Notes: generated by a model from the letters alone, not told the origin. A stretch of DNA of 64,000 bases from an uncultured Paracoccaceae bacterium (GCA_947500055.1 CANMQO010000003.1:186001-250000), one strand, 5' to 3'; positions 16,422 through 25,912 are shown, counted from the first letter of the stretch. Made by a program: numbers and translations.

Positions 16422-18002
16422 ATGAAAGTATCGACAGTCGCGGCGATGGCCGCACTGCTGGCCTCGACAGCAATGGTTGCGCAGGCTGAAACACTGCGTT
16501 GGGCGCGTTCCGGTGATGCGCTGACGCTTGACCCTCATGCGCAAAATGAAGGACCGACACACACGATTCGTCACCAGATGTATGAACCACTGATCATTCG
16601 TGACGTCACGGGCGCATTTGAACCCGCGCTTGCCACGGATTGGGCCCCGAAAGAGGGTGATCCGAATGTTTGGGTCTTCAATCTGCGTGAAGGCGTGAAG
16701 TTCCACGATGGCGCTGACTTCACCGCCGAAGACGTCGTGTTCAGCTTTGAACGTGCCAAGCAGGACAACTCTGACATGAAAGAGCTGATCGGCTCGATCA
16801 CCGAGGTGCGTGCGGTTGATGATTTCACGATCGAGATGGTCACCGACGGCCCGAACCCGATCCTGCCCAGCAACCTGACCAACCTCTTTATCATGGACAA
16901 GGGCTGGACCGAGGCGAACAACACCGTCAACGTGCAGGATTTTGAAGGTGGCGAGATCACATTTGCCACCACCAATGCCAACGGCACTGGCCCTTACGTC
17001 CTGACCAGCCGCGAGCCTGACGTGAAAACCGTCATGACCCGGAATGAGGATTACTGGGGCCGCGATCAGTTCCCGATGGAAGTGTCCGAAATCGTCTATA
17101 CGCCGATCCAGAACGCCGCGACCCGTGTCGCTGCCCTGCTGTCGGGTGAGATTGATTTCCTGCAGGACATGCCGGTGCAGGATTTGTCCCGCGTGGCCGA
17201 GGCTGATGGCCTTGCCGTCAAGACCGCGCCGCAAAACCGGGTGATCTTTTTCGGGATGAACCAGGGTGCTGACGATATCGAGGCAGACAACATCGATGGT
17301 GCCAACCCGCTCGCCGATGTGCGCGTGCGTCAGGCGATGTCGATGGCAATCAACCGCGATGCGATCAAGCAGGTTGTGATGCGTGGTCAGTCAGAGCCCG
17401 CTGGCATGATTGCCCCGCCATTTGTGAATGGCTGGACCGCTGATATGGATGGCGAATCCGGTACGGATATCGATGCGGCCAAGGGGCTGATGGCTGACGC
17501 AGGCTATGCTGACGGATTTTCGATCCGGCTGGATTGCCCCAATGACCGTTATGTCAATGACGAAGCGATCTGTCAGGCCGCAGTCGGCATGCTGGGTCAG
17601 ATTGGTGTGACGGTGAACCTGGATGCCAAGCCAAAGGCGCAGCACTTCCCGCTGATCACCGACGGCAAGACCGATTTCTACATGCTGGGTTGGGGTGTGC
17701 CGACTTACGATTCCGAGTATATCTTCAACTTCCTTGTGCATGGTCGTGAGGCGGATATCGGCACCTGGAATGGCACCGGTTTCGACAATGATGACCTTGA
17801 TGCAAAAATCGCATCGCTGGCATCGAACACTGATCTGGACGCACGGAATGCCGATATCGCGTCGATCTGGCGTGTGGTGCAGGATGAGCAGCTTTACATC
17901 CCGATCCACCACCAGGTGCTGAACTGGGCAATGACCGATGCCGTTGGCATCGATGTTGATCCCGAAGATCAGCCAAAGGTCAAATACTTCACAATGAACT
18001 AA
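16422..18002 (+). CDS. Peptide-type ABC transporter substrate-binding protein 1 (SBP_bac_5)
   Basis: A 526-residue periplasmic protein with a Sec signal peptide ending AMVAQA, then ETLRWARSGDALTLDPHAQNEG. WVFNLREGVKFHDGADFTAEDVVFSFERA is the cluster-5 solute-binding signature. The track start (16389) is too early; ATG 16422 has GGGAG upstream and begins the signal peptide. The next gene is a clear paralogue. The cluster imports a peptide, opine or glycoside-like molecule; the substrate cannot be told from sequence. A strong intercistronic hairpin follows the stop, likely raising the amount of this first binding protein. Confidence 0.9.
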   Translation: MKVSTVAAMAALLASTAMVAQAETLRWARSGDALTLDPHAQNEGPTHTIRHQMYEPLIIRDVTGAFEPALATDWAPKEGDPNVWVFNLREGVKFHDGADFTAEDVVFSFERAKQDNSDMKELIGSITEVRAVDDFTIEMVTDGPNPILPSNLTNLFIMDKGWTEANNTVNVQDFEGGEITFATTNANGTGPYVLTSREPDVKTVMTRNEDYWGRDQFPMEVSEIVYTPIQNAATRVAALLSGEIDFLQDMPVQDLSRVAEADGLAVKTAPQNRVIFFGMNQGADDIEADNIDGANPLADVRVRQAMSMAINRDAIKQVVMRGQSEPAGMIAPPFVNGWTADMDGESGTDIDAAKGLMADAGYADGFSIRLDCPNDRYVNDEAICQAAVGMLGQIGVTVNLDAKPKAQHFPLITDGKTDFYMLGWGVPTYDSEYIFNFLVHGREADIGTWNGTGFDNDDLDAKIASLASNTDLDARNADIASIWRVVQDEQLYIPIHHQVLNWAMTDAVGIDVDPEDQPKVKYFTMN

Positions 18003-18009
18003 GACAATG

Positions 18010-18037
18010 GGCGGCGCGCCAGTATCGGCGCGCCGCC
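18010..18037 (+). terminator. Intercistronic hairpin after the first binding-protein gene
   Basis: Perfect 11-bp arms GGCGGCGCGCC (18010-18020) and GGCGCGCCGCC (18027-18037) around AGTATC. No T-run follows. In SBP-first ABC operons such GC-rich hairpins act as attenuators or 3' mRNA stabilisers; that role is inferred here. Confidence 0.7.
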
Positions 18038-18059
18038 TGATTTATCGGGGGGAAATATC

Positions 18060-19625
18060 ATGCTACGCACTATCCGTTACGCCGCGATTGCGGCTGCCCT
18101 TGGGTCGGCTGCACAGGCTGCCGAGTTTACATGGGCCGAAACCACAGATCCGCAAACCATGGACCCGCATGCCGTGAATTCAGCTCCGGTTCTGGGTTTT
18201 CTGAACAATGTCTATGAAGGTCTTGTCCGCCGCGGCAAGGATATGAGCGTTGAACCCGCCCTTGCCACCGCGTGGGAGCCGATTGGCGCAGGCGAAGGCT
18301 GGCGATTTACCCTTCGCGAAGGTGTCACCTTCCACGATGGTGCCGACTTCACAGCCGAGGATGTGCTGTTTTCCTATCAGCGCGCGTCGGATGAGGCGTC
18401 AGATACCCGCAGCTGGTTTGCTGCCGTGTCCGAAGTGAACGTTGTTGATGACTACACCATCGACATCATGACATCCGCCCCCAACCCGATTTTCCCAAGC
18501 TCCATCGCAAACTGGATGATCATGGATAGTGGCTGGGCCGAGGCGAATAATGCCACACTGCCCGACAAGGAAAGCGGCAACTACGCCACGTTGAACACCA
18601 ATGGCACGGGTGCCTTCCGCGTCACCGCCCGCGAACCCGGCCTGCGCACAGTGCTGGAACCGTTCGACGGCTGGTGGGGTGAGGCGGAACATAATGTCAC
18701 CCGCGCCGAACTGACCCCGATCCAGAACCCCGCCACCGCCTTGGCCGCCCTGCTGTCCGGTGATGTTGATTACATCAACCCCGTTCCCATTCAGGATGTC
18801 GCCCGTCTGGCCGAAAACCCCGATGTCAATGTCATTCAGGGGATCGAGGCGCGGGTTATCATGCTGGGTTTCCCGCATGAGGCGGACGGGCTGAAGTATT
18901 CCGCAGAAACGACGGATGCCAACCCCTTTGCCGACCCGCGCGTCCGGCAGGCGGTGGCCCATGCCGTCAATGTACCGGCCATTCTGCAAACCATCATGCG
19001 CGGCAATGCCGAAGAGGTTAGCCAATTGGTCAGCCCCGCAATGAACGGCTTTTCCACCTCTCTGGCGGATCGTCCCGCCTATGACCCCGATCAGGCCCGC
19101 GCCTTGCTGGCAGAGGCCGGTTATCCCGATGGGTTCTCCTTCGGGCTGAAATGCCCCAATGACCGTTATCTGAATGACGAATCCGTTTGTCAGGCGGTCA
19201 CCGGCATGCTGGCACAGGTTGGTATGCGTGCCACGCTGGACGCGATGCCGGTGCAGAATTACTGGCCAGAGCTGCGCGCGGATAATTACGACATGTACCT
19301 GCTGGGCTGGTCGCCTGGCACATTTGACGCAGAACACCCAATCCGTTTCCTTGCCGCCACCCCAAATGAAGAAAAGAAGCTTGGCAGCTGGAATTTTGGC
19401 GGTTATTCGAACGCTCGGGTTGATGAATTGCTGCCCATGGTCCAGTCAGAGATCGACGCAGACAAGCGGCAAGGCATGATCGATGAGATCACCAAAATCC
19501 TTCAGGATGAGGTGGCTTATGTCCCGCTTTATGTGCAGCCTCTGGTTTGGGGCACCCGCAGCAATATCGACCTGACGCAGCGGCCGGATAACTTCTTTAT
19601 CCTGCGCTGGGTGACGGTGAACTAA
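18060..19625 (+). CDS. Peptide-type ABC transporter substrate-binding protein 2 (SBP_bac_5)
   Basis: A 521-residue paralogue of the preceding protein, with signal peptide MLRTIRYAAIAAALGSAAQA and the same landmarks (ETTDPQTMDPHAVNS, WRFTLREGVTFHDGADFTAEDVLFSYQRA, KCPNDRYLNDESVCQAVTGMLAQVG, LGWSPGTFDAEHPI). GGGGGGAAA precedes the ATG. Two tandem binding proteins feeding one permease pair would widen the substrate range. The gene is 23 bp from the permease gene. Confidence 0.9.
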   Translation: MLRTIRYAAIAAALGSAAQAAEFTWAETTDPQTMDPHAVNSAPVLGFLNNVYEGLVRRGKDMSVEPALATAWEPIGAGEGWRFTLREGVTFHDGADFTAEDVLFSYQRASDEASDTRSWFAAVSEVNVVDDYTIDIMTSAPNPIFPSSIANWMIMDSGWAEANNATLPDKESGNYATLNTNGTGAFRVTAREPGLRTVLEPFDGWWGEAEHNVTRAELTPIQNPATALAALLSGDVDYINPVPIQDVARLAENPDVNVIQGIEARVIMLGFPHEADGLKYSAETTDANPFADPRVRQAVAHAVNVPAILQTIMRGNAEEVSQLVSPAMNGFSTSLADRPAYDPDQARALLAEAGYPDGFSFGLKCPNDRYLNDESVCQAVTGMLAQVGMRATLDAMPVQNYWPELRADNYDMYLLGWSPGTFDAEHPIRFLAATPNEEKKLGSWNFGGYSNARVDELLPMVQSEIDADKRQGMIDEITKILQDEVAYVPLYVQPLVWGTRSNIDLTQRPDNFFILRWVTVN

Positions 19626-19648
19626 GAAACGACGCAGGGAAATAGTCA

Positions 19649-20629
19649 ATGCTGGCATATCTGATACGACGCATCGGGCAGTCGGCATTGGTTTTATTAA
19701 TCGTCGGGCTTGTCGCCTTTGCGATGTTCCGCTTTGTTGGCGACCCCATCGACAACATGCTGGGGCAGGAACGCACGCAGGAAGATATCGACCGGCTGCG
19801 CGGGCAGCTGGGCCTTGATCAGCCCTTTGCGGTGCAATATTTCCGCTTTCTGGAAAACGCGGCCCAAGGCAATTTCGGGGTCAGCTACAGGCAAGGCCGT
19901 CCGGTCTCCGATATCCTGCTGGAACGCGCGCCAGCCACGTTGGAACTAGCAGCTGTCTCAGGGTTTCTGGCCATTGCGATGGGTATCGCCTTGGGCGTCT
20001 TTACCGCCATCCGACGAAACGGGTTTACAGCCAATTTCATCATGTCCGCATCCCTGATCGGGGTGTCCTTACCGACCTTTCTGATCGGGATATTGCTGAT
20101 CTATATCTTTTCAGTCGAACTGGGCTGGCTACCCAGTTTCGGCAGGGGCGAAACCGTGAGGATCGGCAATTGGACCACGGGTTTCCTGACCGAAACCGGC
20201 TTGAAGGCGCTTGTTCTGCCATCAATCACCTTGGGCCTGTATCAGATGACGCTGATCATGCGGCTGGTCCGGTCGGAAATGCTGGAGGTTCTGCGGCAGG
20301 ATTACATCCGCTTTGCCCGTGCGCGGGGCCTGCGCGACCGGGTTGTCAATTTCCGCCATGCGTTGAAAAACACCATGATGCCGGTGATCACCGTCATTGG
20401 TTTGCAGCTGGGATCGATCATCGCCTTTGCCATCATTACCGAAACGGTGTTCCAGTGGCCGGGCGTCGGTCTGCTGTTCATCAACGCCATTCAATTTGTC
20501 GATATCCCGGTCATGGCCGCCTATCTGATGCTGATTTCGGTGATGTTCGTGGGCATCAACCTGATCGTTGATATCCTTTATTTCCTGATTGACCCGCGCC
20601 TGCGCGCCGACCGGGCCGGAGCCCATTGA
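19649..20629 (+). CDS. ABC transporter permease, DppB/OppB type
   Basis: A 326-residue inner-membrane permease. MLAYLIRRIGQSALVLLIVGLVAFAMFRF is the family start, and GDPIDNMLGQERTQEDIDRLRGQLGLDQPFAVQYFRFL is the conserved periplasmic loop. The EAA loop appears as EVLRQDYIRFARARGLRDRVVNFRHALKNTMMPV. About six membrane segments. It pairs with the DppC-like gene whose ATG overlaps its stop (TGATG). Confidence 0.92.
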   Translation: MLAYLIRRIGQSALVLLIVGLVAFAMFRFVGDPIDNMLGQERTQEDIDRLRGQLGLDQPFAVQYFRFLENAAQGNFGVSYRQGRPVSDILLERAPATLELAAVSGFLAIAMGIALGVFTAIRRNGFTANFIMSASLIGVSLPTFLIGILLIYIFSVELGWLPSFGRGETVRIGNWTTGFLTETGLKALVLPSITLGLYQMTLIMRLVRSEMLEVLRQDYIRFARARGLRDRVVNFRHALKNTMMPVITVIGLQLGSIIAFAIITETVFQWPGVGLLFINAIQFVDIPVMAAYLMLISVMFVGINLIVDILYFLIDPRLRADRAGAH

Positions 20630-21585
20630 TGACCGACACACCTGTCCCAAAAACTGCACCCGTCCGCGACAAATCCCGCTTCGCTGTCGCGATGGAAAGC
20701 GATTTTATCTACGCGTTCAAACGCTCGCCCGTGGCGATTATCTCGACCATCGTCGTCTTGACCCTTGTTCTGTCGGCAGTGTTCGCGCCGCTGATTGCCA
20801 CGACAAACCCGTTTGATCCCGCATCGCTGAACCTGATGAACGGGTTTACCGCCCCGATGGAGCCCAACGCCTTTACCGGTGACACATTCCTGTTAGGCAC
20901 CGATGACCAGGGCCGCGATGTGTTTTCCACAATCCTTTACGGCATGCGGATTTCGCTATTCGTTGGGGTGGCAGCCGTGCTGTTTGCCATGGTGTTGGGC
21001 ATCACGCTGGGTCTGATTTCAGGTTATTTCGGTGGCTGGACCGAAACCATCATCATGCGCACCGCTGATGTGCAGCTGACCTTTCCATCCATCCTTGTGG
21101 CAATGCTGATCTTTGGTATCGCCAAGGGGATCACCCCCGTCGAATACCGCGACCAGATGGCGATCTGGGTATTGATCCTGGCAATTGGTCTGTCCGATTG
21201 GGTACAGTTCGCCCGCGTCGTGCGCAGTGCCACGCTGGTCGAGAAAAGCAAGGATTACGTTGCCGCCGCGCGGCTGATCGGACGCAAGCCCGGTGCGATC
21301 ATGCTGCGCCATATCCTGCCCAATGTGCTGTCGCCGGTTCTGGTGATCGCAACCATTTCGCTCGCGCTGGCGATTATCGCCGAAGCGACGCTGAGCTTTC
21401 TGGGTGTGGGCGCGCCCCCGACCCAGCCATCGCTGGGCACGCTGATCCGCATCGGCCAAGGTTTCCTGTTCTCGGGTGAATGGTGGATCCTGCTATTCCC
21501 TGCCGTCACACTGCTGGCCCTCGCGCTGAGTGTGAACCTGCTGGGCGACTGGCTGCGCGACGCGCTGAACCCAAGGCTACGCTAA
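20629..21585 (+). CDS. ABC transporter permease, DppC/OppC type
   Basis: A 318-residue inner-membrane permease with the OppC N-terminal extension (SDFIYAFKRSPVAIISTIVVLTLVLSAVFAPLIA), FLLGTDDQGRDVFSTILYGMRISLFVG and an EAA loop KSKDYVAAARLIGRKPGAIMLRHILPNV. The track opens at a TTG (20626), but ATG 20629 sharing the base A with the previous stop is the natural start. It forms the translocation pore with the DppB-like protein. Confidence 0.92.
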   Translation: MTDTPVPKTAPVRDKSRFAVAMESDFIYAFKRSPVAIISTIVVLTLVLSAVFAPLIATTNPFDPASLNLMNGFTAPMEPNAFTGDTFLLGTDDQGRDVFSTILYGMRISLFVGVAAVLFAMVLGITLGLISGYFGGWTETIIMRTADVQLTFPSILVAMLIFGIAKGITPVEYRDQMAIWVLILAIGLSDWVQFARVVRSATLVEKSKDYVAAARLIGRKPGAIMLRHILPNVLSPVLVIATISLALAIIAEATLSFLGVGAPPTQPSLGTLIRIGQGFLFSGEWWILLFPAVTLLALALSVNLLGDWLRDALNPRLR

Positions 21586-22559
21586 TGACTGAACCCGTTT
21601 TGTCGATCCGCGACCTGTCGGTCGAAATTCCCACGCGCAAGGGCATCGTTTGCCCGGTTGATAGCGTCAGCTATGATATCGCGCCGGGTGAAATCCTGGG
21701 CGTCGTTGGCGAAAGTGGCGCGGGCAAATCCATGGCAGGTAATGCCGTCATTGGCTTGTTGAACCCGCCTGCCCGTATCGCCAAGGGCGAGATTTGGTTG
21801 AACGGCACCCGCATTGACCAGCTGTCCGGGGACGCGATGCGCCGGCTGCGGGGCAAGGAAATCGGCATGGTGTTTCAGGACCCGCTGACATCACTGAACC
21901 CGCTGTTGCAGATCGGCGATCAGTTGACCGAAACCATGCTGACCCATCTGGATATCAGCCGGTCAGAAGCAGAAAAGCGTGCCATTGCGGCGCTGCAAGA
22001 GGTCGGCATCCCCGGCGCCGCCGACCGGCTGAACAGCTATCCACATGAATTTTCCGGCGGGATGCGCCAACGCGTTGTTATCGCGCTGGCCCTATGCGCC
22101 GAACCATCGCTGATCATTGCCGATGAACCGACAACCGCGCTGGATGTATCGGTGCAGGCGCAGATCGTTGCCTTGCTGAAAAAGCTTTGCCGTGAACGCG
22201 GCACAGCAATCATGCTGATCACCCATGATATGGGCGTCATTGCCGAAGCCGCCGACCGTGTGGCGGTGATGTATGCGGGTCGTCTGGCCGAGCTTGGCCC
22301 GGTGCGCGAGATCCTGACCAGCCCCAGCCACCCCTATACGGATGGTTTGATGGCCTCCACCCCGCTGGCATCGCGGGGCAAATCCCGGTTGCATCAAATC
22401 CCCGGATCAATGCCCCGCCTGAATGCGATACCGGATGGCTGTGCGTTTAACCCGCGCTGCCCCTATGCCGCTGACAAATGCCGTCACGATCCCGGCCCGC
22501 AAGGCGTTGAGGGCCGTGCCGCCTGCTGGTTCCCCATTGTTCGCGAAAGGACCGCGTAA
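21585..22559 (+). CDS. ABC transporter ATPase, DppD/OppD type
   Basis: A 324-residue ATPase: Walker A GESGAGKS, Q-loop VFQDPLTSLNP, signature FSGGMRQRV, Walker B LIIADEPTTALDV, H-loop ITHDMG, and the C-terminal oligopeptide extension with cysteines (CAFNPRCPYAADKCRHDPGP) that in relatives binds an iron-sulfur cluster. The track ORF begins 35 codons upstream inside dppC; ATG 21585 overlapping the TAA (TAATG) is the real start. The next start is again TAATG. Confidence 0.93.
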   Translation: MTEPVLSIRDLSVEIPTRKGIVCPVDSVSYDIAPGEILGVVGESGAGKSMAGNAVIGLLNPPARIAKGEIWLNGTRIDQLSGDAMRRLRGKEIGMVFQDPLTSLNPLLQIGDQLTETMLTHLDISRSEAEKRAIAALQEVGIPGAADRLNSYPHEFSGGMRQRVVIALALCAEPSLIIADEPTTALDVSVQAQIVALLKKLCRERGTAIMLITHDMGVIAEAADRVAVMYAGRLAELGPVREILTSPSHPYTDGLMASTPLASRGKSRLHQIPGSMPRLNAIPDGCAFNPRCPYAADKCRHDPGPQGVEGRAACWFPIVRERTA

Positions 22560-23521
22560 TGGATTTGGTCAAGGTCAAAAACCTGAGCCGCACTTTTGAC
22601 GTCTCAAAACCCTGGCTGAACCGGGTGATCGAACGCCAGCCAAAGCTGTTTTTGAAAGCTGTGTCAGAGGTTGATTTTGATATCGCCGAACGCAGCACCT
22701 ATGCGCTGGTGGGCGAAAGCGGCTCGGGCAAGTCGACGATTGGCCGGATGCTGGTGGGTCTGCTGACCCCGTCAGGTGGCAATGTGGAAATTGAAGGCGT
22801 TGATCTGGCCAATGAAACGGATGCCGCCAAAGTGGCCGCCGTTCGTGCCGATATTCAGATGATCTTTCAGGATCCTTATGCGTCCCTGAACCCGCGCTGG
22901 CGGGTGCGCGACATCATCGTGGAGCCCGTGCTGGCGCGCGGGGGTGAGACGAAAGGTCTGGCGGAGCGCCTGCTGGAACAGGTGGGTCTGTCTGCCGAAG
23001 ATGCGGGCAAGTTCCCGCATGAGTTTTCCGGTGGTCAGCGCCAGCGGATTTGCATCGCCCGGGCCTTGTCATCCGAACCGCGACTGATTGTCTGCGATGA
23101 GCCGACATCAGCGCTGGATGTATCCGTACAGGCGCAGGTTCTAAACCTGATGAGCGATCTGAAGGACAGTTTCGGCCTGACCTATCTGTTGATCAGTCAT
23201 GACCTGACCGTGGTGCAGCATATGGCGGACCGGATCGGCGTGCTTTATCTAGGTCGACTGGTGGAAGAGGCTGACCCTGATACGCTGTTTTCCGACCCCA
23301 AGCATCCCTACACGCAGATGCTGCTGGAGGCCGCGCCCCGTCTGGATGCTTTTGGCCGCGAGGTTGTGCCGCCCGAGGGCGAAATCCCCAACCCGATTGA
23401 TCCGCCAACAGGCTGCGCCTTTCACCCGCGCTGTCCGCTGGCGGTGGATCGCTGCCGGGCAGAACGCCCGGAACTGCGTGAAGTCGGGACCAGCCGGGCA
23501 GCGTGCCATTTGGCGGAATAA
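22559..23521 (+). CDS. ABC transporter ATPase, DppF/OppF type
   Basis: A 320-residue ATPase with the OppF-like insertion between strand 1 and Walker A (KPWLNRVIERQPKLFLKAVSEV), Walker A GESGSGKST, IFQDPYASLNPRWRV, signature FSGGQRQRI, Walker B LIVCDEPTSALDVS and the C-terminal CAFHPRCPLAVDRC motif. It is the last gene of the six-gene importer operon, coupled to dppD by TAATG. A REP-like hairpin follows between it and a convergent gene. Confidence 0.93.
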   Translation: MDLVKVKNLSRTFDVSKPWLNRVIERQPKLFLKAVSEVDFDIAERSTYALVGESGSGKSTIGRMLVGLLTPSGGNVEIEGVDLANETDAAKVAAVRADIQMIFQDPYASLNPRWRVRDIIVEPVLARGGETKGLAERLLEQVGLSAEDAGKFPHEFSGGQRQRICIARALSSEPRLIVCDEPTSALDVSVQAQVLNLMSDLKDSFGLTYLLISHDLTVVQHMADRIGVLYLGRLVEEADPDTLFSDPKHPYTQMLLEAAPRLDAFGREVVPPEGEIPNPIDPPTGCAFHPRCPLAVDRCRAERPELREVGTSRAACHLAE

Positions 23522-23530
23522 TCCGATTGC

Positions 23531-23551
23531 GGTGGGTTTCACCCACCCTAC
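23531..23551. repeat. REP-like palindrome between convergent genes
   Basis: GGTGGGTTTCACCCACC followed by CTAC, located between the ends of the dppF-like gene and the convergent peptidase gene. It belongs to the TGGGTTNNACCCA type of short palindromes; a related, longer one is at 49139-49166. It could act as a bidirectional transcription end. Confidence 0.6.
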
Positions 23552-24390
23552 ATCAGGTCTTGCACGTGGTTCAGGTTGGCCCTGATCTCTGGAATGTCGG
23601 GCGCGATGGCCCGTGCCCGAAGTAGCGCCCTGCGCGCGCCACGCAGGTCCCCTTGCCCGTAGCGTGCGTTGCCCAGCCCGAATTGCCAGAGCCAGTTTTC
23701 CGGCCACCGCGCCGACCCGGTTTCATAAAGCGTTTCCGCCGCATGGTATTGCTCCACCCGTTCAAGCGCCGCTGCCGCGTTGAGGATCGCCGTTTCAGGT
23801 GCCGTTGCGGGCAGATCGTCAGGTGGCAGCACCACGAGACCCCAGAAATCCCCCCGTCGCCATGTCCGTTCGAACAAGGCAAAGGGCATGACCATTTGAT
23901 CCAATTGCCCGGAATTCAGGTAAACCTCATCCTTTTGCAGATCGTAGCCGGTCACGACGCCGTAGTGCCACACGGGCGCGATGCCCAACCCGAGGTTCTG
24001 GAAGACAATCACCGGATGGCCTGCATTCACTTCGCCAAGCAGCCCGTCAAAACTGTTTATTTCCACGGCCAACTGCCCCTTGCGGCGGGCGCTGCCGATC
24101 ATATCGGCAAGATAGGTTCCGCCTGCCCCCGGACTGAAGGCAAGCGCGGCAATATCCGCCTGTGTGACGTCATGCCCGGACCATTGCATCACCATGGCGA
24201 CGGATGTTGGTCCGCAATAAAACGCTTCTTGCTGAATCAGCGGCACGCCGGGGACAGATGCGCGGGTGGGCACATCAACCGTAAGGCGTTCATCGGGATC
24301 AAATGGTGCGGCGCAAGCTGTCAGCCAGCCCAGCGCCAATATCAGGATTAACGCACGCAACGGGTAAAGTTGAAGATCCGCGTCAGGCAC
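23548..24390 (-). CDS. PA2778-family cysteine peptidase (C39-like) with TPRs, lipoprotein
   Basis: About 270-280 residues. The N-terminus LRALILILALGWLTACAAP has a lipobox (LTAC), so it is probably a lipoprotein. The C39-like core is QQEAFYCGPTSVAMVMQW (catalytic Cys in YCGP) and PVWHYGVVTGYD (catalytic His). The C-terminal third has TPR units (AAALERVEQYHAAETLYETG onward). The track start is GTG at 24390; a TTG at 24360 would begin exactly at the signal peptide and reduce the overlap with the upstream gene. The pair with a PA2779-like gene is a known conserved neighbourhood of unknown substrate. Confidence 0.85.
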   Translation of the reverse strand: MPDADLQLYPLRALILILALGWLTACAAPFDPDERLTVDVPTRASVPGVPLIQQEAFYCGPTSVAMVMQWSGHDVTQADIAALAFSPGAGGTYLADMIGSARRKGQLAVEINSFDGLLGEVNAGHPVIVFQNLGLGIAPVWHYGVVTGYDLQKDEVYLNSGQLDQMVMPFALFERTWRRGDFWGLVVLPPDDLPATAPETAILNAAAALERVEQYHAAETLYETGSARWPENWLWQFGLGNARYGQGDLRGARRALLRARAIAPDIPEIRANLNHVQDLM

Positions 24391-24749
24391 AGGATATCCG
24401 TCACCAGAAGGATCACAAAGATGGTGAAGAGCGTGCCGACGATATCGGCCCCGGCGTTATCCTTTTCCATCTGCACCATGATGCTGGCGACCTCTGCATC
24501 TGTGAGGGCGGCCAGCCGGGCCTCTGCCTCGGCCGGGTCCACACCAAGGCGTACCATCTCAGACTGGACATCATCGCGTTGAAGCTCTTCCATCAGGAAT
24601 GCCCGGTCCTGATGCTGCGTATATTTCGATATTGCAGCATCGGTGCCCAGCATCTCGGCCTGCGCCATGGTGACCGCCGTGGTGGCCAGAACCAGTTGTG
24701 CAGAGAGCACGACAGCGATGCCTGTTTTGGTCAGGTTGAATAGGCCCAT
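24348..24749 (-). CDS. PA2779-family protein
   Basis: A 133-residue protein: an N-terminal hydrophobic segment (TGIAVVLSAQLVLATTAVTMAQAE), a charged helical middle (RAFLMEELQRDDVQSEMVRLGVDPAEAEARLAALTD) and a C-terminal membrane segment (IVGTLFTIFVILLVTDILCL). The track ORF starts 28 codons too early; ATG 24749 follows AAGGAAGG. The end overlaps the peptidase gene, so the two are coupled. PA2779 proteins are always found with PA2778-like peptidases and could be their substrate or partner; not established. Confidence 0.85.
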   Translation of the reverse strand: MGLFNLTKTGIAVVLSAQLVLATTAVTMAQAEMLGTDAAISKYTQHQDRAFLMEELQRDDVQSEMVRLGVDPAEAEARLAALTDAEVASIMVQMEKDNAGADIVGTLFTIFVILLVTDILCLTRIFNFTRCVR

Positions 24750-24877
24750 GGGTAAATTCCTTCCTTTTGACGACCCAAAGGCCGCCTGTTGCCCCGTTAG
24801 GGTCAGTTTTGAGGAATTTAGCGGATGCTGCAAGCGTTTGGCCGCATTTGGTTTTCAGGTCGGCGAAAACCAGATCA

Positions 24878-25165
24878 TCAAACGAAGGCACCCAGATTGT
24901 TGATGATCAGAATACGCAGGATTTCCAGCCCAATCAGCACCACAATCGGCGACAGATCAATCCCGCCCAGATCGGGCATGAACCGGCGCACCCGGCTGTA
25001 GATCGGCTCAAGGATCCGTTGCAGCATGTACCAGACCTGCCCCACAAATTCCTGTCGGACATTCAAGACCTCGAACCGGATCAGCCAGCTCATGATGAAA
25101 TGGGCGATCACGAAGAAGCGGACAACGCCGATGATTAGCAACAGAATTTGGATAATGGATACCAT
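24878..25165 (-). CDS. YggT-family membrane protein
   Basis: A 95-residue protein with two membrane segments: IIQILLLIIGVVRFFVIAHFIMSWL and LSPIVVLIGLEILRILII. Between them is the family motif NVRQEFVGQVWYMLQRILEPIYSRVRRFMPDLGGIDLSP. The start at ATG 25165 (MVSIIQIL) is preferred over the track start because the upstream codons lack a membrane signal and AAGGCG lies before it. YggT proteins are linked to cell-envelope and osmotic functions but have no defined activity. Confidence 0.9.
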   Translation of the reverse strand: MVSIIQILLLIIGVVRFFVIAHFIMSWLIRFEVLNVRQEFVGQVWYMLQRILEPIYSRVRRFMPDLGGIDLSPIVVLIGLEILRILIINNLGAFV

Positions 25166-25303
25166 GGTCGCGCCTTTTATTTTGTCCCGTATCACCTAGG
25201 TGTTCTGGCCCATCGCGGCAAGCCCCCGGCTTGCCGCAAGGTCAAAGTTGACGTTCGCGTCAATCACCCCCATCTGGCCAAAGAACCTATGAAAGGCGTC
25301 CAG

Positions 25304-25846
25304 ATGTATCCGCTGATCCGACTGGCCAAGGAAATTCTTTTGTCGCGCAAGGCCGAACGGCTGTCCTTGCTGGACACACATGTATCGCATCACCGTTGCT
25401 GGCCGCAGGATATCGACCTGTTCATGGAGATGAATAACGGCCGCATCCTGACAATCCTTGATCTTGGCCGTACTGCGCTGGCCTATCGCGTCGGGCTGAT
25501 GGACGTGCTGAAACAGCAGCGTTGGGGTTTGACCATGGCGGGTGTTTCCGTTCGCTATCGCAAACGTATCCGCCCGTTCGTGAAATTTCGCGTCGTCAGC
25601 AAGGCTGTCGGCTGGGATGACAAATTCATGTATCTGGATCAGTCGATCTGGATTGGTGAGGAATGCGCGGTGCAGGCGCTTTACCGCTCTGCCCTGACCG
25701 ACAAAAACGGCCTTGTACGACCCGATCGCCTGTTGGAAGTCATTACGGTTGAAGAACCGCAGCCACCGCTTCCGGACTGGGTGCAAAACTGGGTTGATGC
25801 TGATGCAACGCGGCCATGGCCGCCAATGGATCATAGCAAGCCGTAA
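25304..25846 (+). CDS. Acyl-CoA thioesterase (4HBT, hotdog fold)
   Basis: About 180 residues. WPQDIDLFMEMNNGRILTILDLGRTALAYRVGL contains the D-x-x-x-H/N-x-x-N type catalytic helix of the 4-hydroxybenzoyl-CoA thioesterase group (here DLFMEMNNGR). SVRYRKRIRPFVKFRVVSKAVGWDDKFMYLDQSIW is the central hotdog sheet. The track ORF begins 52 codons upstream; ATG 25304 has AAGGCG 8 nt before it. Substrate unknown; it probably hydrolyses an acyl-CoA in the cytoplasm. Divergent from yggT. Confidence 0.8.
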   Translation: MYPLIRLAKEILLSRKAERLSLLDTHVSHHRCWPQDIDLFMEMNNGRILTILDLGRTALAYRVGLMDVLKQQRWGLTMAGVSVRYRKRIRPFVKFRVVSKAVGWDDKFMYLDQSIWIGEECAVQALYRSALTDKNGLVRPDRLLEVITVEEPQPPLPDWVQNWVDADATRPWPPMDHSKP

Positions 25847-25912
25847 AGCACCGCTTGCCATCCCCCGCCTTCCCAGTGTTTGATCGGTTCAAAGAAAAGC
25901 AGGGACAGGCAG

